From positions 1 to 64,000 of the forward strand of contig FWCC01000017.1 in the NCBI GenBank assembly GCA_900169235.1: DNA of 64,000 bases. Direction: 5' to 3'. Origin of the DNA: Zarea fungicola (taxonomy: Eukaryota > Ascomycota > Sordariomycetes > Hypocreales > Cordycipitaceae). The position numbers were made by a program, and so were the translations under genes. The first letter of the stretch is position 1, and every line of letters begins with the position of its first letter. Positions 47,020-60,261 of this stretch are shown in pieces. The notes under the pieces are model-generated. The model ran no database searches, was not told where the DNA came from, and was given only the letters and a program-made list of their open reading frames with translations.

Positions 47020-50000
47020 TCCTCCGGCCGCGCAGCGGCAATCGTTTGAATGATGGGAACTATTTGAATGTAGTGGTCATAGGACGACAAGAAAGGACAG
47101 CAGGCGCTATGGTAGAACAGAGATCGTGATTTCTAGGTCGTGCGAGATTGGCAAGGGACGTCGTGACGGCGATTAAAGTCTGCTTCGTAAATAATGATTC
47201 TGTGTTGGGAAACCTGTCAGCATTGTCCATGGCGAGAGGCAGGCGAGATACTGCCAGTCAGAGGGGGAGGGCGCGACAACGAGCGGCGATGTCGTCGCTT
47301 GGACTGGACTCGACCGACACGACTCGACAGATGACGAACCTTGGGAGAAAAGCAAACGGGCAAAAATGCTGTAGGTACAGAAGAATCAAGGCAAAAATCA
47401 AAATGAGGCAAAAAAGAAAGGAGCGGACGGTCAAGACCAGCGCAAACTCAAAGTCGAGAAGCAGCTGGAATCGCACCAAGGGGGTGGATTTCAAACAGGC
47501 GCGCTGAGGCGTTGAAAGTTGGTGAGGATGAGGATGCTGGACGAGAGAAGAAGGACGGGGCCAGATGTGAGAGAAGGACCAGCCAGGCAGAGCGAGCCAG
47601 GCGGAAACAGAGAGACAAAGTGAAAGAGACGGGGCCAGTTGCAGACGGGGGCCCCAGCAAAAGCGGCCACCAAACTGGGCCACCAGAAGAGCCACTATGA
47701 CAGGCGTATGGTGGTCGCCTACCAGGCCAGCGCAGGACCAGAGGGAGAGACGCTAGACCAGGTTCGTTTTTTGGCTGGTGGGCCCCTGTCGTGGGGAGTG
47801 GTCCCTTCGATTTGCCCAGGCTGGCAGCAGTGCTCCACGGCCTTCTCCACTGCTGCCCCAGGTACCTTGCGGTACAGAAGGTACTTGGAAGTTGGAACAG
47901 GCTGCCAACCCGCTCATGGAGAGAAGATTACGGGCCATTTGCTCCCGTCTCCAATTGCTGCCCTCCAAACTGCTCTCAAATGCCTCCAAAAGGGTTTCCA
48001 ATGCCGCATCTTTTTGTGGGCTGCCTACGTGTGTGGTACTTGGCACTTGCTCCAACGTCAGTCAGGTCAACGGTACCGGTGAGCCACAGGCATAGCCATG
48101 CTGAGGGAAAGTAGCGGTACTTGGTTTGCTGTACCAGCAGTGATTGGGGCCAAGGGGAGGCACACTACAGCAACGATGAGCCTGTAGCACATAATTACTG
48201 GGTAGAGGTACCTGTACGGCATCTCTACGAACCCCGGCACGCTGTACCTGTACGCCTCGTGCTTGTTAGGAGGGGAAGTCATTATTTATCTCATCTGTTG
48301 CTCAGCTACCAACGTCAACAAAAATTGAAGATGCAACTTTTAGAATACCTACATTATGCAACTTTATCCCTACGCCGTTATACAAGGAGTCGCTAAAGTA
48401 CAAGTATACATGTTTTCTCTGAATCCCATCAAGATAATCACTAGAGCCACGTGAAAGGAAGAGTGCGATGCCGTCACTGAATCAGAAAAGTCAATTGACA
48501 GGAATGAGAAAGATTGGACGCTGGCTGACAGGGAGAGTGCAACCCGCACCCGGAGATGATGGGGCCCCATATAAAAGGTTTTGAGTATGCCGAAGTGCAG
48601 AAGTGTACATTAGATGCTGCAGGGTGGCGTGGCGTGGTGGGTGGTCTTGCCAATTGCCCCCTTTTCAACACAGATAAATGCAACGAATGGCGGCCATGCC
48701 GTGTTCCAATTGCTGTATACATGACAGCGGCCATGAACGTTTCGTGTGTTGAGCGATGTGCGTTGTGCGTTGACATGCACCACACCGGCGACACGGGATG
48801 GATGATCCCCCTGGCCTGGACCGTTCTTCCGACACAGTTGGCGACCAGTGAAAATGGTACGTGGCGACCTCACGGTAGTGAGAGTTTGGTGGGGGTGCCG
48901 ACTTACATGTACATACATACTGTACGTACCAGAGTACCAGTTGCAATGTCGGCTGCAACGCCAGCCAATGAGGATACCGCAGTATACCGGTGACAACGGC
49001 ACTGGTTTCTGATTATTATTGTTATTATTATTATTTTCTTTTCCCTCCTCGTCATATTGAAAAGTACCTACCTTGTTCGGTTATTCCCATTACCTCCTGC
49101 AGCACTGGCACCGGGCTACGTCTTGGCTGGCTGCTTCAAATGGGTCAGGTGGTATCAATTGGCCAACTTATAGCGGACCTGAGTGCGCCATCTCTACACA
49201 GTGGGTGCCGTGGGGTCCGCCGGACCCGCACGGTACGAGCCTTCTCAGGCACTTCAGTTGCCCAAGCTGCTGCCACTCGGGTACCTGTAGCCAAGCACCC
49301 GCCAGTGACACTTCACGGATGATGCGAACTGGCATCTCGACTGCTTCTGCTTATTGAACCATCTTTCCCGACAAACAGATTTCGCAACATCAGGCATCAT
49401 CACCATCTTCGGCCATCTGCCGTAATGCCATTGCCATCAAGCAGCCCCTTCCCAACTCGAAAAGAAAACCGTCGTTACGTCGTTTCACCTCGAGACTCAT
49501 TCTTTGCTTTTTACTGCCAAAGTGCCTGCATCTCGCCTAGCATCGTCTCCGCCCCCTGTGTCGTGCATGCCATATGGCAGCCTCAGAGCACAATATGGAG
49601 TCGCTAAAACAGGCTTTTGCCAACAATTATAGAACACTGGCCCGCTTCTGGAAGCAGCAACAGTTACAAGTACACTGTACAAAGAGAAAGAGAGAGAAAA
49701 AGCAAATGATAAATACCAGCGTCCCTCGTACAGCGGACTTGATGAGCCCAGCCATGGCCAGTGCTGCCACACAGTGCAGCTGTCAAACCACGCCCAATGT
49801 AGCTTTGGCCAGGCAGCCAGGGACTGCTCGTAATAGAGTTGTCAATAATCAATCAGAGCAGAGCACAGAGCCTCGTACGCGGCCGAGCCCATCTTGGCTT
49901 TGTGGCTTTGACGATGTGCTAGCATCACCCGTACTTCTATTTATTCCTGCGATCAATCACCCGAGCCGTCCAATTGTCTCAAACAAAGTTAGGCGCCAGC

Positions 50001-53000
50001 CTGTTCACGGAATCGATCCATCTCTTCCAAATAATTGAGGACGACCTGCGACATTTGCAGTTTTTGGCTGCTAGGCACAGCTCATCAACCGGGTCAATGC
50101 TGTGGAAAGCCAACAGCCTTGTTTTTTTGTCTCCCTTTATTAGGACAGACTCGTCATATCGTGCAAACACATTGCACTGCCCTGTTCGCTAATGTTTTAC
50201 CGTTACTCCCGAGTCAACGCACTGCCTTATCCCTGTATTTCTTATGCGGTTGTGGCTTGGGCTTCGTTGCCGACCAGTGCAACAACACCCTGTCCACAGC
50301 GCAGAGCTTCAAGGGTCTGCTCGGATTCGGGCTTTGCGTGACCTGCGGCACCGACATGAGTGGTCTCGTTGCGACGTCCACAGGACAAAAAGCGGCCTAG
50401 TTTGGTCAAGCACTTGTCCAGGCTCGGATGGTGTCCCATGTAACGGCTGTGAGCTGCAGGTGTCAAGCAAGCCAAACAAGCCAAAAAGTGTTTCACGGTT
50501 CCTGGTTGGACCATTTGCACCAGCAGACACCATTTGCTTTGCTACCAGCCGGCCAGAAACGGGGAGCTGTGATGGCTTTCCCGATAGTATGTATCACACC
50601 ACAGCCAGAGTTAGGATGTACGGGGAGATGCCAGAGACAAAAGCCAGATCTTGCTTGAATCATCCGCGATATCTATAGCGCAGTACATGGAGGTACCAGT
50701 TGGTACTCCCCGTATTCTTGACCCTTGCACGCTCCTGCGCATTTGAACCCACCCACTTCAGGGTACCGCCGTTACCACGAGTCGATCAGAGACATGGCTA
50801 GGTCATGCGAGAACTACAATCAGCCTCTCTGCTTGGAACCCTCATGCCTGTGCTGGTGCTAGCGCGGTCAATCCTCCTCCCTTCTTGACCCCAGGCCCCC
50901 TTGCCATTACGATTTGCACCGGCCATGCGACTGGGTTTGTCGTTTACAAACTGGTATAACGAGGACACTTAGGTAGGACAGGCCCTGCCAATTACGGCTT
51001 TCTCAATTTCTCAAATTCGGTCAGAAAAGCCTAATCGGGTTACCGTCTCCTCCGCCTAGCCGGACAGCCATGTCCCACGACATGACGAAAGGCAGCTCTT
51101 GTAGCCAGGCACGCAGGACCGTTGTCCATAGTTAGCTTCAACGTGTCCAAGAGTGTCCGTTTCTGGATGTTCTTCTCTGGATGGGGAATTTTGATTGCAG
51201 TGGATACCGGTGGAATTGAGTTCTGCACAATCGTATGCAGGAACGCCCCAGTCGTCTCGGTCACACCCCTGCTCGGCGCTAATTTTGTCAATGATACTTT
51301 GGGGCTTACAGGAATTTTCTCGTAATTACCCAGCTGCAAGGAGTACTATTTACGGATAGACTTGCGGACTATGACCAGCATTGCCATCTTTATTTCATTA
51401 GTGCCAGGCACAGCTGCTCCGCATCGTGTCATCACCGCCTGCTAGTCATGCTATCCTCGTATGCTACTCTCGGATGCGAACCGAAGCCTCATCAAATTGG
51501 CTCCCTCACTTTGAAGCAGCCAACTGCGCTGTCCAATCTCGTCTAATACAGGCACAGCCCGCGTTTACAGCGAGAACATGACATCAGCGTTTGTTCGGCC
51601 CAGTCCTCCCCAACTTGGGCCGTAGTTGTGATGACGTGGGCGTCTTGTATCGACCAACTTTGATAGCAGCACAAATCCCTCGCGTTCGGCAAGTACTGAA
51701 ACACCGACAGGACAAAACTAGTGGTTATGCTATACAGCTTCGCCCCCAAATCACAATCACAAATCATAAAACACAAGTCATGATTCAAGCTGCCCAAAGC
51801 ACCGTCGTCGCCGTGCGCAACGCGTAACGAACCCTGATCTTTGGCGGGATCTTTGGCGGGCTAGCAAGCCTCCCGTCACTTTGTCTTGTGTGATCCGATG
51901 CGACATTATTTATTTATTTTTTACAGAAATCTTGTGTTTGACGGAACTGCCCCCGTCTCCCTTGCCTATTCCATCTGAGCCTGCGTTTTATTATTAGGCC
52001 AGGTTCATCCCATTGTTGCGTGGGGCTGAAATGTCGCATCACATCCCATCGCAATCTATCAAAACGTCGGGGGAGGGTCTCTCTAATTAATATTAATTGC
52101 AGTAAAGCTCCTTGCTTGAATTTGCGCATGTAACTAGTGCATTGTGACGGGCTCGATGGGGTTCTTTATTCGACAGCCGTGCGGGCACCGCATAGTAAAT
52201 CACGATGGACGTGAAACCTGGACAGTCCAATCTTAAAATCCAGCATTTCGGTTTCACCCTATATGAAGGGATGCGGAAAACAAACACTTCGATGCACGGA
52301 AGACGTTGCGCTCATTTCCGCGTTTTGTTTTTGTTTATGCCGAGCAATTGCAATTAGCCGTAATTGTCTAATAACATGTACTTGGCTTTGCGTTTGCCAA
52401 CCGTTTTTGACGCCAACCCACTGTGACCGATGCGTTGTTTCACGACGCTGGAGGGCGGCAATAACAGACTTATCCATGGTCCTTTGCGTAGTCAGGGCAA
52501 TCCTTAGCATGGGTCAAGGTAATTGATCCACGCGGTCCCAGCAACAATTCACAATAATCCACTGTTTTGCGTAATTTTCACTACCATATGTTTTCGGTGG
52601 TTAGTTAGCATAATTTGTTGCGAATGCATGCAGCAGCATCCATGAAGATGGAGCTGCGTAGCAATGCCAACATAAGCCAAGTATTGATTTGTACAAATTC
52701 AAGATGCTACAAGAAATTAGACCTGAACTCAAGTGGGAATGCTCACCGAGATATTCCATACTTCATGCACTTTTCATCCAGTCAATTTCAAAGTTCAAGC
52801 TATAGGGTATGGGTATCTTAATTGTCGGCGCTTCTTGCAAGAAGGACCGCGACTCCACAACCAGGCACTGCGCCACACCGCCTTTCCCAATACGCCTCAA
52901 TCCGTGGCGTATCAGCTGGCAAAAAATAAAAAAAATTGGACAGCCGCAACGAGATTTGCGTTGGTAGGTCTTTCTCGGGCAAATATCAACAACCAACCAG

Positions 53001-53007
53001 CGAAACC
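47020..53007. other. 6-kb gene-free interval, GTAC-rich
   Basis: No ORF on either strand has domain content, good splice structure or a family match; the longest (about 145-150 codons) look random. From 47.85 to 50.8 kb I count about 31 GTAC words, many as GGTACC or GTACC. The stretch 47040-47690 is purine-rich on the plus strand and probably holds the leader and promoter of the disordered-protein gene. No tRNA, rRNA or transposon was recognised. Non-coding RNA cannot be excluded. Confidence 0.5.
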
Positions 53008-53507
53008 ATGGCCGAGACGACGATTTCCCTGTCCGAAGTGACACAAACGGAGAAGCCTCTGGGGATGCGCAAAAATGGTACGCCCCATTCCGTACCCTTC
53101 AAACGGGTATAATTCCTGGCACTGACAGTTCGGCGCAGGCAAGCAGTGGCATGCACAGAAGACGGCCTTTCGCCCTACCGCGGGCCTAACTTCATACGAG
53201 AAGCGCCAGGCAGAGCGTGCGCTCATGTCGCAGGTAAAGGCCAAGGAGAATGAGATGAAGGCCGAGAAGAAGGAAGAGCGACAGGTACGACAGGAATCCT
53301 CTGCCCCCCCGCACAACAAGCCCTGGGTCCAAACTAACTCTCCATCTTTTTTTTTTATTTCTGCAGCGCAAGGTTGACGCTATCCGGGCGAAGCGAGCCA
53401 AGAAGGAAGAAAAGGAGCGATATGAGAAGATGGCCGAGAAAATGCACCGCAAGCGTGTCGAGCGCCGCAAGCGCAAGGAGAAGCGCAACAAGCTCATCAA
53501 CTCTTGA
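53008..53507 (+). CDS. CGR1: rRNA-processing protein CGR1
   Basis: Three exons (53008-53077, 53139-53284, 53367-53507) give 118 residues, the usual size of Cgr1. Family signatures are present: [13 protein letters not shown], then [13 protein letters not shown], then a long Lys/Arg/Glu helix ending [13 protein letters not shown]. Cgr1 is a small nucleolar protein needed for processing of pre-rRNA and 60S subunit assembly. Intron 2 has a long T-tract before its acceptor. The model is well supported by phase and family match. Confidence 0.93.
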
Positions 53508-54332
53508 GCAACACCCCACGATAAAGACCTGACGATACACTACCTTGGCTAACTGAAGCGACACGAAACATGGCAAGACTTTTTCCCTATGAAAACATGC
53601 CTGCCTCATGCGTAGTTTCTCTCACCGGCGGACATTCCTCCTGCGTCGAAACAGTCGCAGTCGCAAATAAGCTTCATTCAAGGAGGAGAAACAAAAATTG
53701 GGGCAATTTGACAACCGTTGGCGATGCCCATATGTTCTGATATTACGATGCATTCCGGTTGACCGTTGGAGTTTTATTTGCTTTGCTCTGCTTTTCATTT
53801 TTTATTTTCTGATTTGGCATGTTGACTATGCAATGTTTGGGCAAACAAAAATGGTCATGGCGTTGGGCATGTTTTGCATCATTGAGCCTTCGGAATGAGC
53901 AATTAAAGAAGAAGAAGAAAAACACATCAAGATTTAAAAATAGAAATTCCAGCCTTGAGATTGCAGATTACCGTTGCATGTTGTTTTTGGCTTTAAATTA
54001 ACAAGTGGTTTTCTAATAATGCGAATGGACCTGGGCTGAGACATTGCCTGGCTGGCTTGGCATGTGAAGGTGCTGCGACTGGCACATGGCTGTCACCGCC
54101 TCGCGCGGGGCCTCACGACAGTCGAATTCCTGACTAACTCGGAGCTGGAGTGACCCGTCCTGCTTGCATTGTTCACAACCATCGCAAGCCAAAGTCAACT
54201 ACGCAGGGGTGTCGAGAGCTAATCTTATTTGCTCCTTTTTTTTTTTTTTCCTTTCCTGCACAATATCACTCTTTGGAGAAGGAGGGCTCGGGCCATGTCG
54301 CTGCTTTGCACGCTTCGACAGACGAGACAATA
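53508..54332. other. intergenic interval, no gene seen
   Basis: It holds the CGR1 3' flank and the promoter and leader of the next gene, with a T-run at about 54237. Confidence 0.5.
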
Positions 54333-55521
54333 ATGTCTGGCACAATCGGCGCCGCAGCCGCGGTAGCGGTGGCCTCCGCGCAGCAGCCAACATCGCCGGC
54401 CCGACGTCATCAGATTAAGCGATCGCTCTCCGAGTTTACGTCGCCGGGAAAGTCCAGCAAAGCCCGCAAGGACCGCACAGGCAACGCTGGTAACATCGAG
54501 GCGGGCAACGAAGCCAGCAGTAGCAACGGCAACGGCAACGGCAACGGCAACAGTAACCGTCACCTACGCCGGCAGTCTGCCGTCAATGATACACGCATGT
54601 CCCTGGATATACCTCGCAATAACGGCTTCTCGCCCGTCATGAGTCCCAACCAGAGCAGGCGAGGCAGCGTGTTGCTGCCCCCACCCGCAAAAGACAAGGA
54701 CGACAGCCAGAGAGCGAGTTCGATGGAGAGCAAAGATGGCCGCTTGAGACAGAACCAGGCTAGGATCGCCGGCAATACAGAGTATGTCCAGCACCCAAGA
54801 CACCAATCTAATAAGAAGACATTGGGAGACAGCTCAACCGCTTACGTTTAATTTTGCGTGAATCAGAACATTAACAGAGTCTTTACTCGAGCTCAATGAA
54901 TTCTCCGCTACCGCCTCTCGACAGCTCGACGACGCCTACTACGCCGTGCTCGAAAAGATGAGCGTCCTGCACACGACCGTCGCGTCGCTCCAAGGGCTCG
55001 CCGAGACGTCCCACGGCATCTACGACACCTTTGAGAGGGACTCGCGCGCCCTCGAGAACCAAATCGCCACGCAGCTCGGCGCCATGGGCCACTTCCAGGG
55101 CCACCAGACCAAGGTGGCCGCGCTCCAGAAGCGCATCGTCAAGGGCCGCTCCCGCATCCAGGCCCTGAGCGACAGGGTCGACGCCGTGCGCCGCCGCATC
55201 GAGCGGTGGGAGCAGGCCGACCGGCAGTGGCAGGAGCGCACGCGCAAGAGGCTCAAGATTATCTGGTCCGTCATGACCGTCGCCGTGCTGGCCGTGATTA
55301 TCCTCACATGGACGGCCGGCCTCTCGTCCGACGAGCGTGGAGGGAGCACGAGCGAGCAGCCGACGGATGCGCTGGGCCGCGCCATTTCCGTCCTCGAGCC
55401 CTTCAACGCCTCGGACTCGCGGCAGCCGCCCGGACCAGAAGGCACTGAGGCTCAGACGCGGATTCTGTGGAAGACGCCGGTGCGTGAGGCGGACCGATTA
55501 CGGGTCTTTGATGAGCTCTGA
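54333..55521 (+). CDS. unknown coiled-coil protein with C-terminal membrane helix
   Basis: Two exons (54333-54781, 54867-55521) give 367 residues. The intron starts GTATGT; the acceptor at 54866 was chosen because the later AG at 54876 shifts frame. Residues 1-149 are disordered, Ser/Asn/Arg-rich, with an Asn-Gly run from a CAACGG repeat. Residues 150-280 are helical and coiled-coil-like (SATASRQLDDAYYAVLEKM, then several heptad-like stretches). WQERTRKRLK precedes one membrane helix at about 281-303, and about 65 residues follow. The helical part resembles a family conserved in filamentous ascomycetes without a known role. The layout (long coiled coil then single anchor) suits an organelle or nuclear-envelope membrane protein, which is an inference. 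Confidence 0.8.
54525..54554 (+). repeat. 6-bp repeat CAACGG, coding Asn-Gly
   Basis: About four to five units of CAACGG lie in frame within exon 1 and encode an NGNGNGN run. Confidence 0.75.
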
Positions 55522-56422
55522 TGAAGAAAGCACCGAAATCGGGTGGACCTTCGGGGCAATACGAAGCAATGATCAAAATACCCAAAACAGTATTGTTTTT
55601 CGGGCTATTAGGCCCCGACAATCTCAGCTGCTATACTTGCTTCGGCAACGCCGACAAGGCTGCATGAGGCGCTCATGTTGGCGGGCTGAGAAAAGGTTAT
55701 GCAACGGGGCCACTACCAAATATTGCTGCCGCTTTTAGGAGCTCTCTTCGTACTGATGAAGGAAGCGCACCATTGAAAGCCTCATTTATTCCATGTGGGG
55801 AAGTATTGTTTATTCTTCGTTTGTTGCTTATTTCATCGGTATCCGTTGTTGCATATTGCATGAGCGTTGTTCCTTTTTTTTTTTTTTTTGATTGTCAGTG
55901 GAAATGAGAGTCATGGTCTGGACCGGGTCGTTGTTTCAGCCGTCACACACATTACATTGTGTTTTATACCCCTCTGTTTTTTTGTTTGAAACTATATTTT
56001 AGAATTTGCCTTGAAAGGAGGAATCCCTGTAAAGTAACAGTGCTGTGAATTCAACGTAGAGAGAATATACTAATACTGTTTGAACTGCCCGTGAAGCGAA
56101 AGCTGGTTGTTGCCACCGTAAAAGCCAAAGACGTCTTGTCAAATTCGTGGGCCTTTTCATATACATAAATAATGGTACATTTAACTTCTTACAATGAAAA
56201 AGACTGTCAAGGTAGAATAGTAAATTACACATTGACGCGAGCGCAGCATCATATTTTTGGCTCTGGAAAATCTGTGACTGCTTCTTAATCGAAATACAAT
56301 TCCGAAATCGAGTTCAATGGCAGCATGTATCCGTATTGTGTTCTGTTTCTTTCCTTTACATCTCGGAGACCTTGGAGATGATTTGTGCATGTGTTTAAGA
56401 TGTATTTATTTCACAGGTCTCG
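55522..56422. other. convergent 3' flanks, no gene seen
   Basis: AT-rich, with a T-run near 55867-55889. Confidence 0.5.
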
Positions 56423-59400
56423 CTATAGGTGCCGTCCCTTTGTCTTGTCCGCCTCGCGCCTCCGCTGCAGAAATGCATCCAGCTCAACATGCACCCTCAC
56501 GCCCTTGGACGTCATCATGCTATACACTGAGAGCAGCTCATCGGAGCTCATTTCGCCCGCCAGCGTTGAAAACGCCTCTAGAAACACAGGTTTAGCCCAC
56601 GGACAATGCCGCACCGCCCTATAAAACACGTCCACCGCGACCTTACCGCGCAACTGCTTCCTGTGAGCGTGCGCGAAGCGAATATACCACACCCACAGCG
56701 CCACGCTCGACTTGCAGGCGTCGCTCCGCACAGCCTGCTCAAAGGCGGCCTTGGTGGTGTGGACGTTGCCGCGGCCGAGCTCGTGCTGGATCGCAAAGAC
56801 ACGGCTCCCTACGCAGTCGGCCTCTGGTAGTAAAGTTGCGTCGCGCAGCTGCTCGCGTGTGTCGTCGACAACGCGGATGCCCGCATCGGACCACTCCAAA
56901 ATGGACAGCAGTATCGTGTTGGATGGAAACGTTTGCAAATATGTGGTAATCTGTTCCCGAATATACGCTCGTCTATGTGGTCTTCAAGGTAAACTGTCAG
57001 CTGGACTTTTACTGTAAAAAGAACAAGGAAGCAACTTACCCTCTGGTGGCATGAAGGTACAGAAGATGCGCAGCACATTGGGCCAGGCGTTCATGTGATG
57101 GCGACTTGCCGTGTCCGCGTATCGTCAGATCACTGCAGGTAGAACCCAGAGTCTGCATTGCTGCGGATATATTCCCTTGCGCAAGTGACATTGGCTCAGA
57201 CGCTTCGCCGTTCGTCAAGTAGCTGAATAAAACAAGACAATAAGCAGCTGCTTCGACTGATTCAATATCACCCACGGACAGTGACTCTGAGAGGCGGCTA
57301 TGAAATAATGTGTTGGCTCTGATGATATCTGCAGATGCAACCTCACTGTCCAAAGAATCAGCCTTTGCATCACGGCCAGCTGAGCAGAGCAGCTTCTTTG
57401 ATAGTTTCAAGTCCCCTTTGGTGAAAGGCACCCATGCTGAAGAATATTGTAGCAGTAAACGATTGCTCTGTTCGGAAATCTACCAAACTATTAGCAAATT
57501 TTGAAATACACAACAAAGGAATATTCATCACTTACGAGTGAAGATGACAGCGCAGATTCGAGCACTTTTGCCGCCACCTCACTATTACCTCGTGCATGTT
57601 CAGCCAGACCATATGCGTTATACAGCGCCGCATTATCAGGGCTCTGCTTCAGCAACGCTTTAGCCTTCTTCTTGATCGATGCTGGATCCCGGGCAAATGA
57701 AAGGGCCAAGTAGTATTCTGCCAGGTCTTTTATTCCGGCTGAGCCTACGAGCTGACCGAGCATCATCTCCAGCCAGGCACTATCAACAGTACTGGCTTGT
57801 GTCTGCGGCTCGAGATACTTAAACCATTCCATTCCGGGAAAGAGTAAGTCTGGGGTTGATGTAAAGCCGCCGTACGGGCGATGGAAGAGTGGTGGACGGC
57901 GTTCAATGGACTCATCTTCGTTTATTTCCGGCTTTGATTCGTCCACTTGAGCTTTCGGCACAGTGCCTCCTACTGGCGCGAGGAATTGGTCTTTATAAAG
58001 ACTACTGGCCCACTCGCTTGATGACGCAGGCGGCAGGCCGCAAAAGACAAGAAATGCATCGATGAGCGGTGTTGTTATGCTTGAGATTAAGGATTGTGGT
58101 ATCGTAAAAAGCAACTGGGCAATGTCATCAAAGGTCACGACACGATCTGGGTCGTCGTCTTCTTCCATGCCATCATCCAAAGTCCTCGCCGGAAGGCGTG
58201 CGGCATTGCTCCGTGCAATCTCCGCCTGCGACCATGCTTTGTACGCATCTCTCGACTGCGGTGTTTCCCGAGGCGATCCTTGCATCGGCTCTGGCGGTTC
58301 TGGCGCACCCCCATCGGCCTCTTCAAGAACATATTGCTTCCATCCAGCCGCGCCGGCCTCCCCGATGCGTGGCACTTCGCTCTCCCAAAAGTCATTAAAC
58401 GAAGAAGGTAACGATATATTTTCACTAGTACCGTCTGGCCGGAAGAATGTCAGCTCAAAAAGTGCCTGCCATGCCGCCACCGCCCGCTCTCTGTGTCCGA
58501 CATCATGGTAGAATCTTGTTGCCAGGAGAAAGACTTTGATGGCCTCGAGGAAAATCTGCGTATCTGGAGGCCAAGTCAAGATATGTAGCAGCCGATCAAC
58601 AAATATCTTTTTGACACTGAGAAAAGAAAACTGGGTGATGCTCGTCATGGCAAAATCTAACCTCACCCTCCAGAGAGCGTGAGAGTCGGCTTGCGTACCC
58701 AACTCTGACCACTTTTTAGCGGCCACCTTGTCGCTCCAGACTTTGGCGCCTTCGCGCATGAGCGGTACGAGTATGCGATCGCGGCTCGCGTCATCTGCAG
58801 CATTTTTCAGAGCTTTTTCCAGCATCGAGACCTTAATCTCACTGTAGCTATGGGCCTCATTATCGGGGTCAGAGCCTTCGGCAATACCGGCCCGGAGCAG
58901 GGCGTCTTGGTGGCTCACCAGCTCCAGCCAAGCATCGATATCCCCTGGATGCTCTTTCACGCGTCGGTTCAGCTGGATAGACTTCCACTTCAGAGGGCTG
59001 CTTTCTTCCACATTGTCCACCGCGCCGGAAAAATCAGAGTCAGAGTCGCTGATGTCACTGTCGTTGTATTTGGGCTTGGCCTTGCCTTCGATAGATCGAT
59101 ATGAAGGTTCCTGCCCCTCGTCTCCTGAGGAGTCTTCGTTGCACTCTCGTTTTCTGGAGCTCGTCAAAGACAGGAATCCTTCTTCCCCGTCATCGCCAGT
59201 CATCTGTGCACGTCGCTTCCTTAGTGTTACTGGATGTGAATGTGCCGCTGGCCTCTTCGACCGCAGCCCGCCTCTGTCTCTGTACCGCAGCAGGCCTTCA
59301 CCAGGCATGCGCAAGCTAAATTGGTCATTTGGACCGTCGCGATATATAACCAGTCTCCCAGACGTCCCAAGCACCCTTCCGTGGCCGTGGCGGTAGTAGG

Positions 59401-59776
59401 CCGGCACTTGGGATCTGTCCAGCGTTCCATATCTGCGTATCAACGAATCGCCCTTTGTGTCTATTACGAATAGCTCTGGCTGTGATGTACGAGACGGAGC
59501 CTTCTCTTCAGCAGGCTTCTTTTCTGGCAGCTGGGTGTCACGGTCACGGGACCGAGCACGCTCCCTGCGCCGCTTAGACTCTCTGCTGTCCCTGCGGTCG
59601 CTGCTGTGTCGCTGACGGCTTTCCTGCCTGTCCTCATCATCAGTCCGTTTCCGCCTGCCGTCGCGTGACTCCTTCTTTCGGCTCTCATCTCTATCCTTTG
59701 GATTCGGCTGAGGATCCTTTGATTTGAATGACCCGAACTTGGGAACCACGAAGCTGGCTCCGTCGCCGCCTGACAT
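56423..59776 (-). CDS. nrde2: NRDE2-family nuclear RNA-processing protein
   Basis: Three exons (59776-57536, 57479-57040, 56972-56423) give 1076 residues. The first 100 residues are charged and Arg/Ser/Asp-rich, as in splicing-associated proteins. The conserved NRDE-2 region begins around residue 260 (WKSIQLNRRVKEHPGDIDAWLELV) and continues as TPR/HAT-like helical repeats to the C-terminus. NRDE2 proteins bind the RNA helicase Mtr4 and influence nuclear RNA decay, splicing and, in worms, nuclear RNAi. A nuclear role is expected. Both introns are short with consensus ends. The start lies 485 bp from the divergent KDSR gene. Confidence 0.9.
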
Positions 59777-60261
59777 GGTGTCAACTCTAGGCGGAGTGTT
59801 GGCAGGCTGTCCTGTGGCGTGAATTTAACACATTGAAAGATGGGGCGGTGATATCCAAGTCCATGAGGAAACGCAGTAACTCTTCATGTGAAGACCGTTT
59901 TTATATACAAGCAGCGAGGCTAACGCCTGAGGCGCTCCTGGCTACACGCAATAATTATAATCGTGGGGTTGCTACCGTCAAGTTGGACAAGCGCTTACCA
60001 CTGGGCGTCTGTATCAGTGGAGCATGGCGCAGCTTGGTGCGACAGTCGGCACAGACAGCCCGGCGAGGGACCCCTGGTGGCTACCTGTAACTAACTTATT
60101 GGCTAGGAATGTAGCAGTTGATGGGGAGCTAAAGTAAAGGCCGTCCAATCTCCTAAACTGTATAATGATATTTCACCTTAAAACCTCTCCGTTCTCCCAC
60201 CTTTTGGTTTTTGAGGCAGCTTGCACGCATCATCCCCCATTTGCCACTTTTTCTGCCCTGA
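59777..60261. promoter_or_regulatory. divergent promoter interval, NRDE2 / KDSR
   Basis: These 485 bp separate two divergent starts. No gene is seen; the pyrimidine-rich stretch after about 60180 is the likely KDSR leader. Confidence 0.45.

Noticed and set aside
48556..48993. 145-codon ORF in the 6-kb interval
   Set aside because: Random-looking composition, no splice context, and overlapping ORFs on the other strand of equal quality.
51472..51482. tRNA B-box-like word on the minus strand (GGTTCGCATCC)
   Set aside because: It lacks the invariant A58, and no A-box or cloverleaf was found upstream.
54782..54876. Alternative acceptor at 54876 for the coiled-coil gene
   Set aside because: It leads to a stop within a few codons. 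The AG at 54866 keeps the frame and gives family-like sequence.
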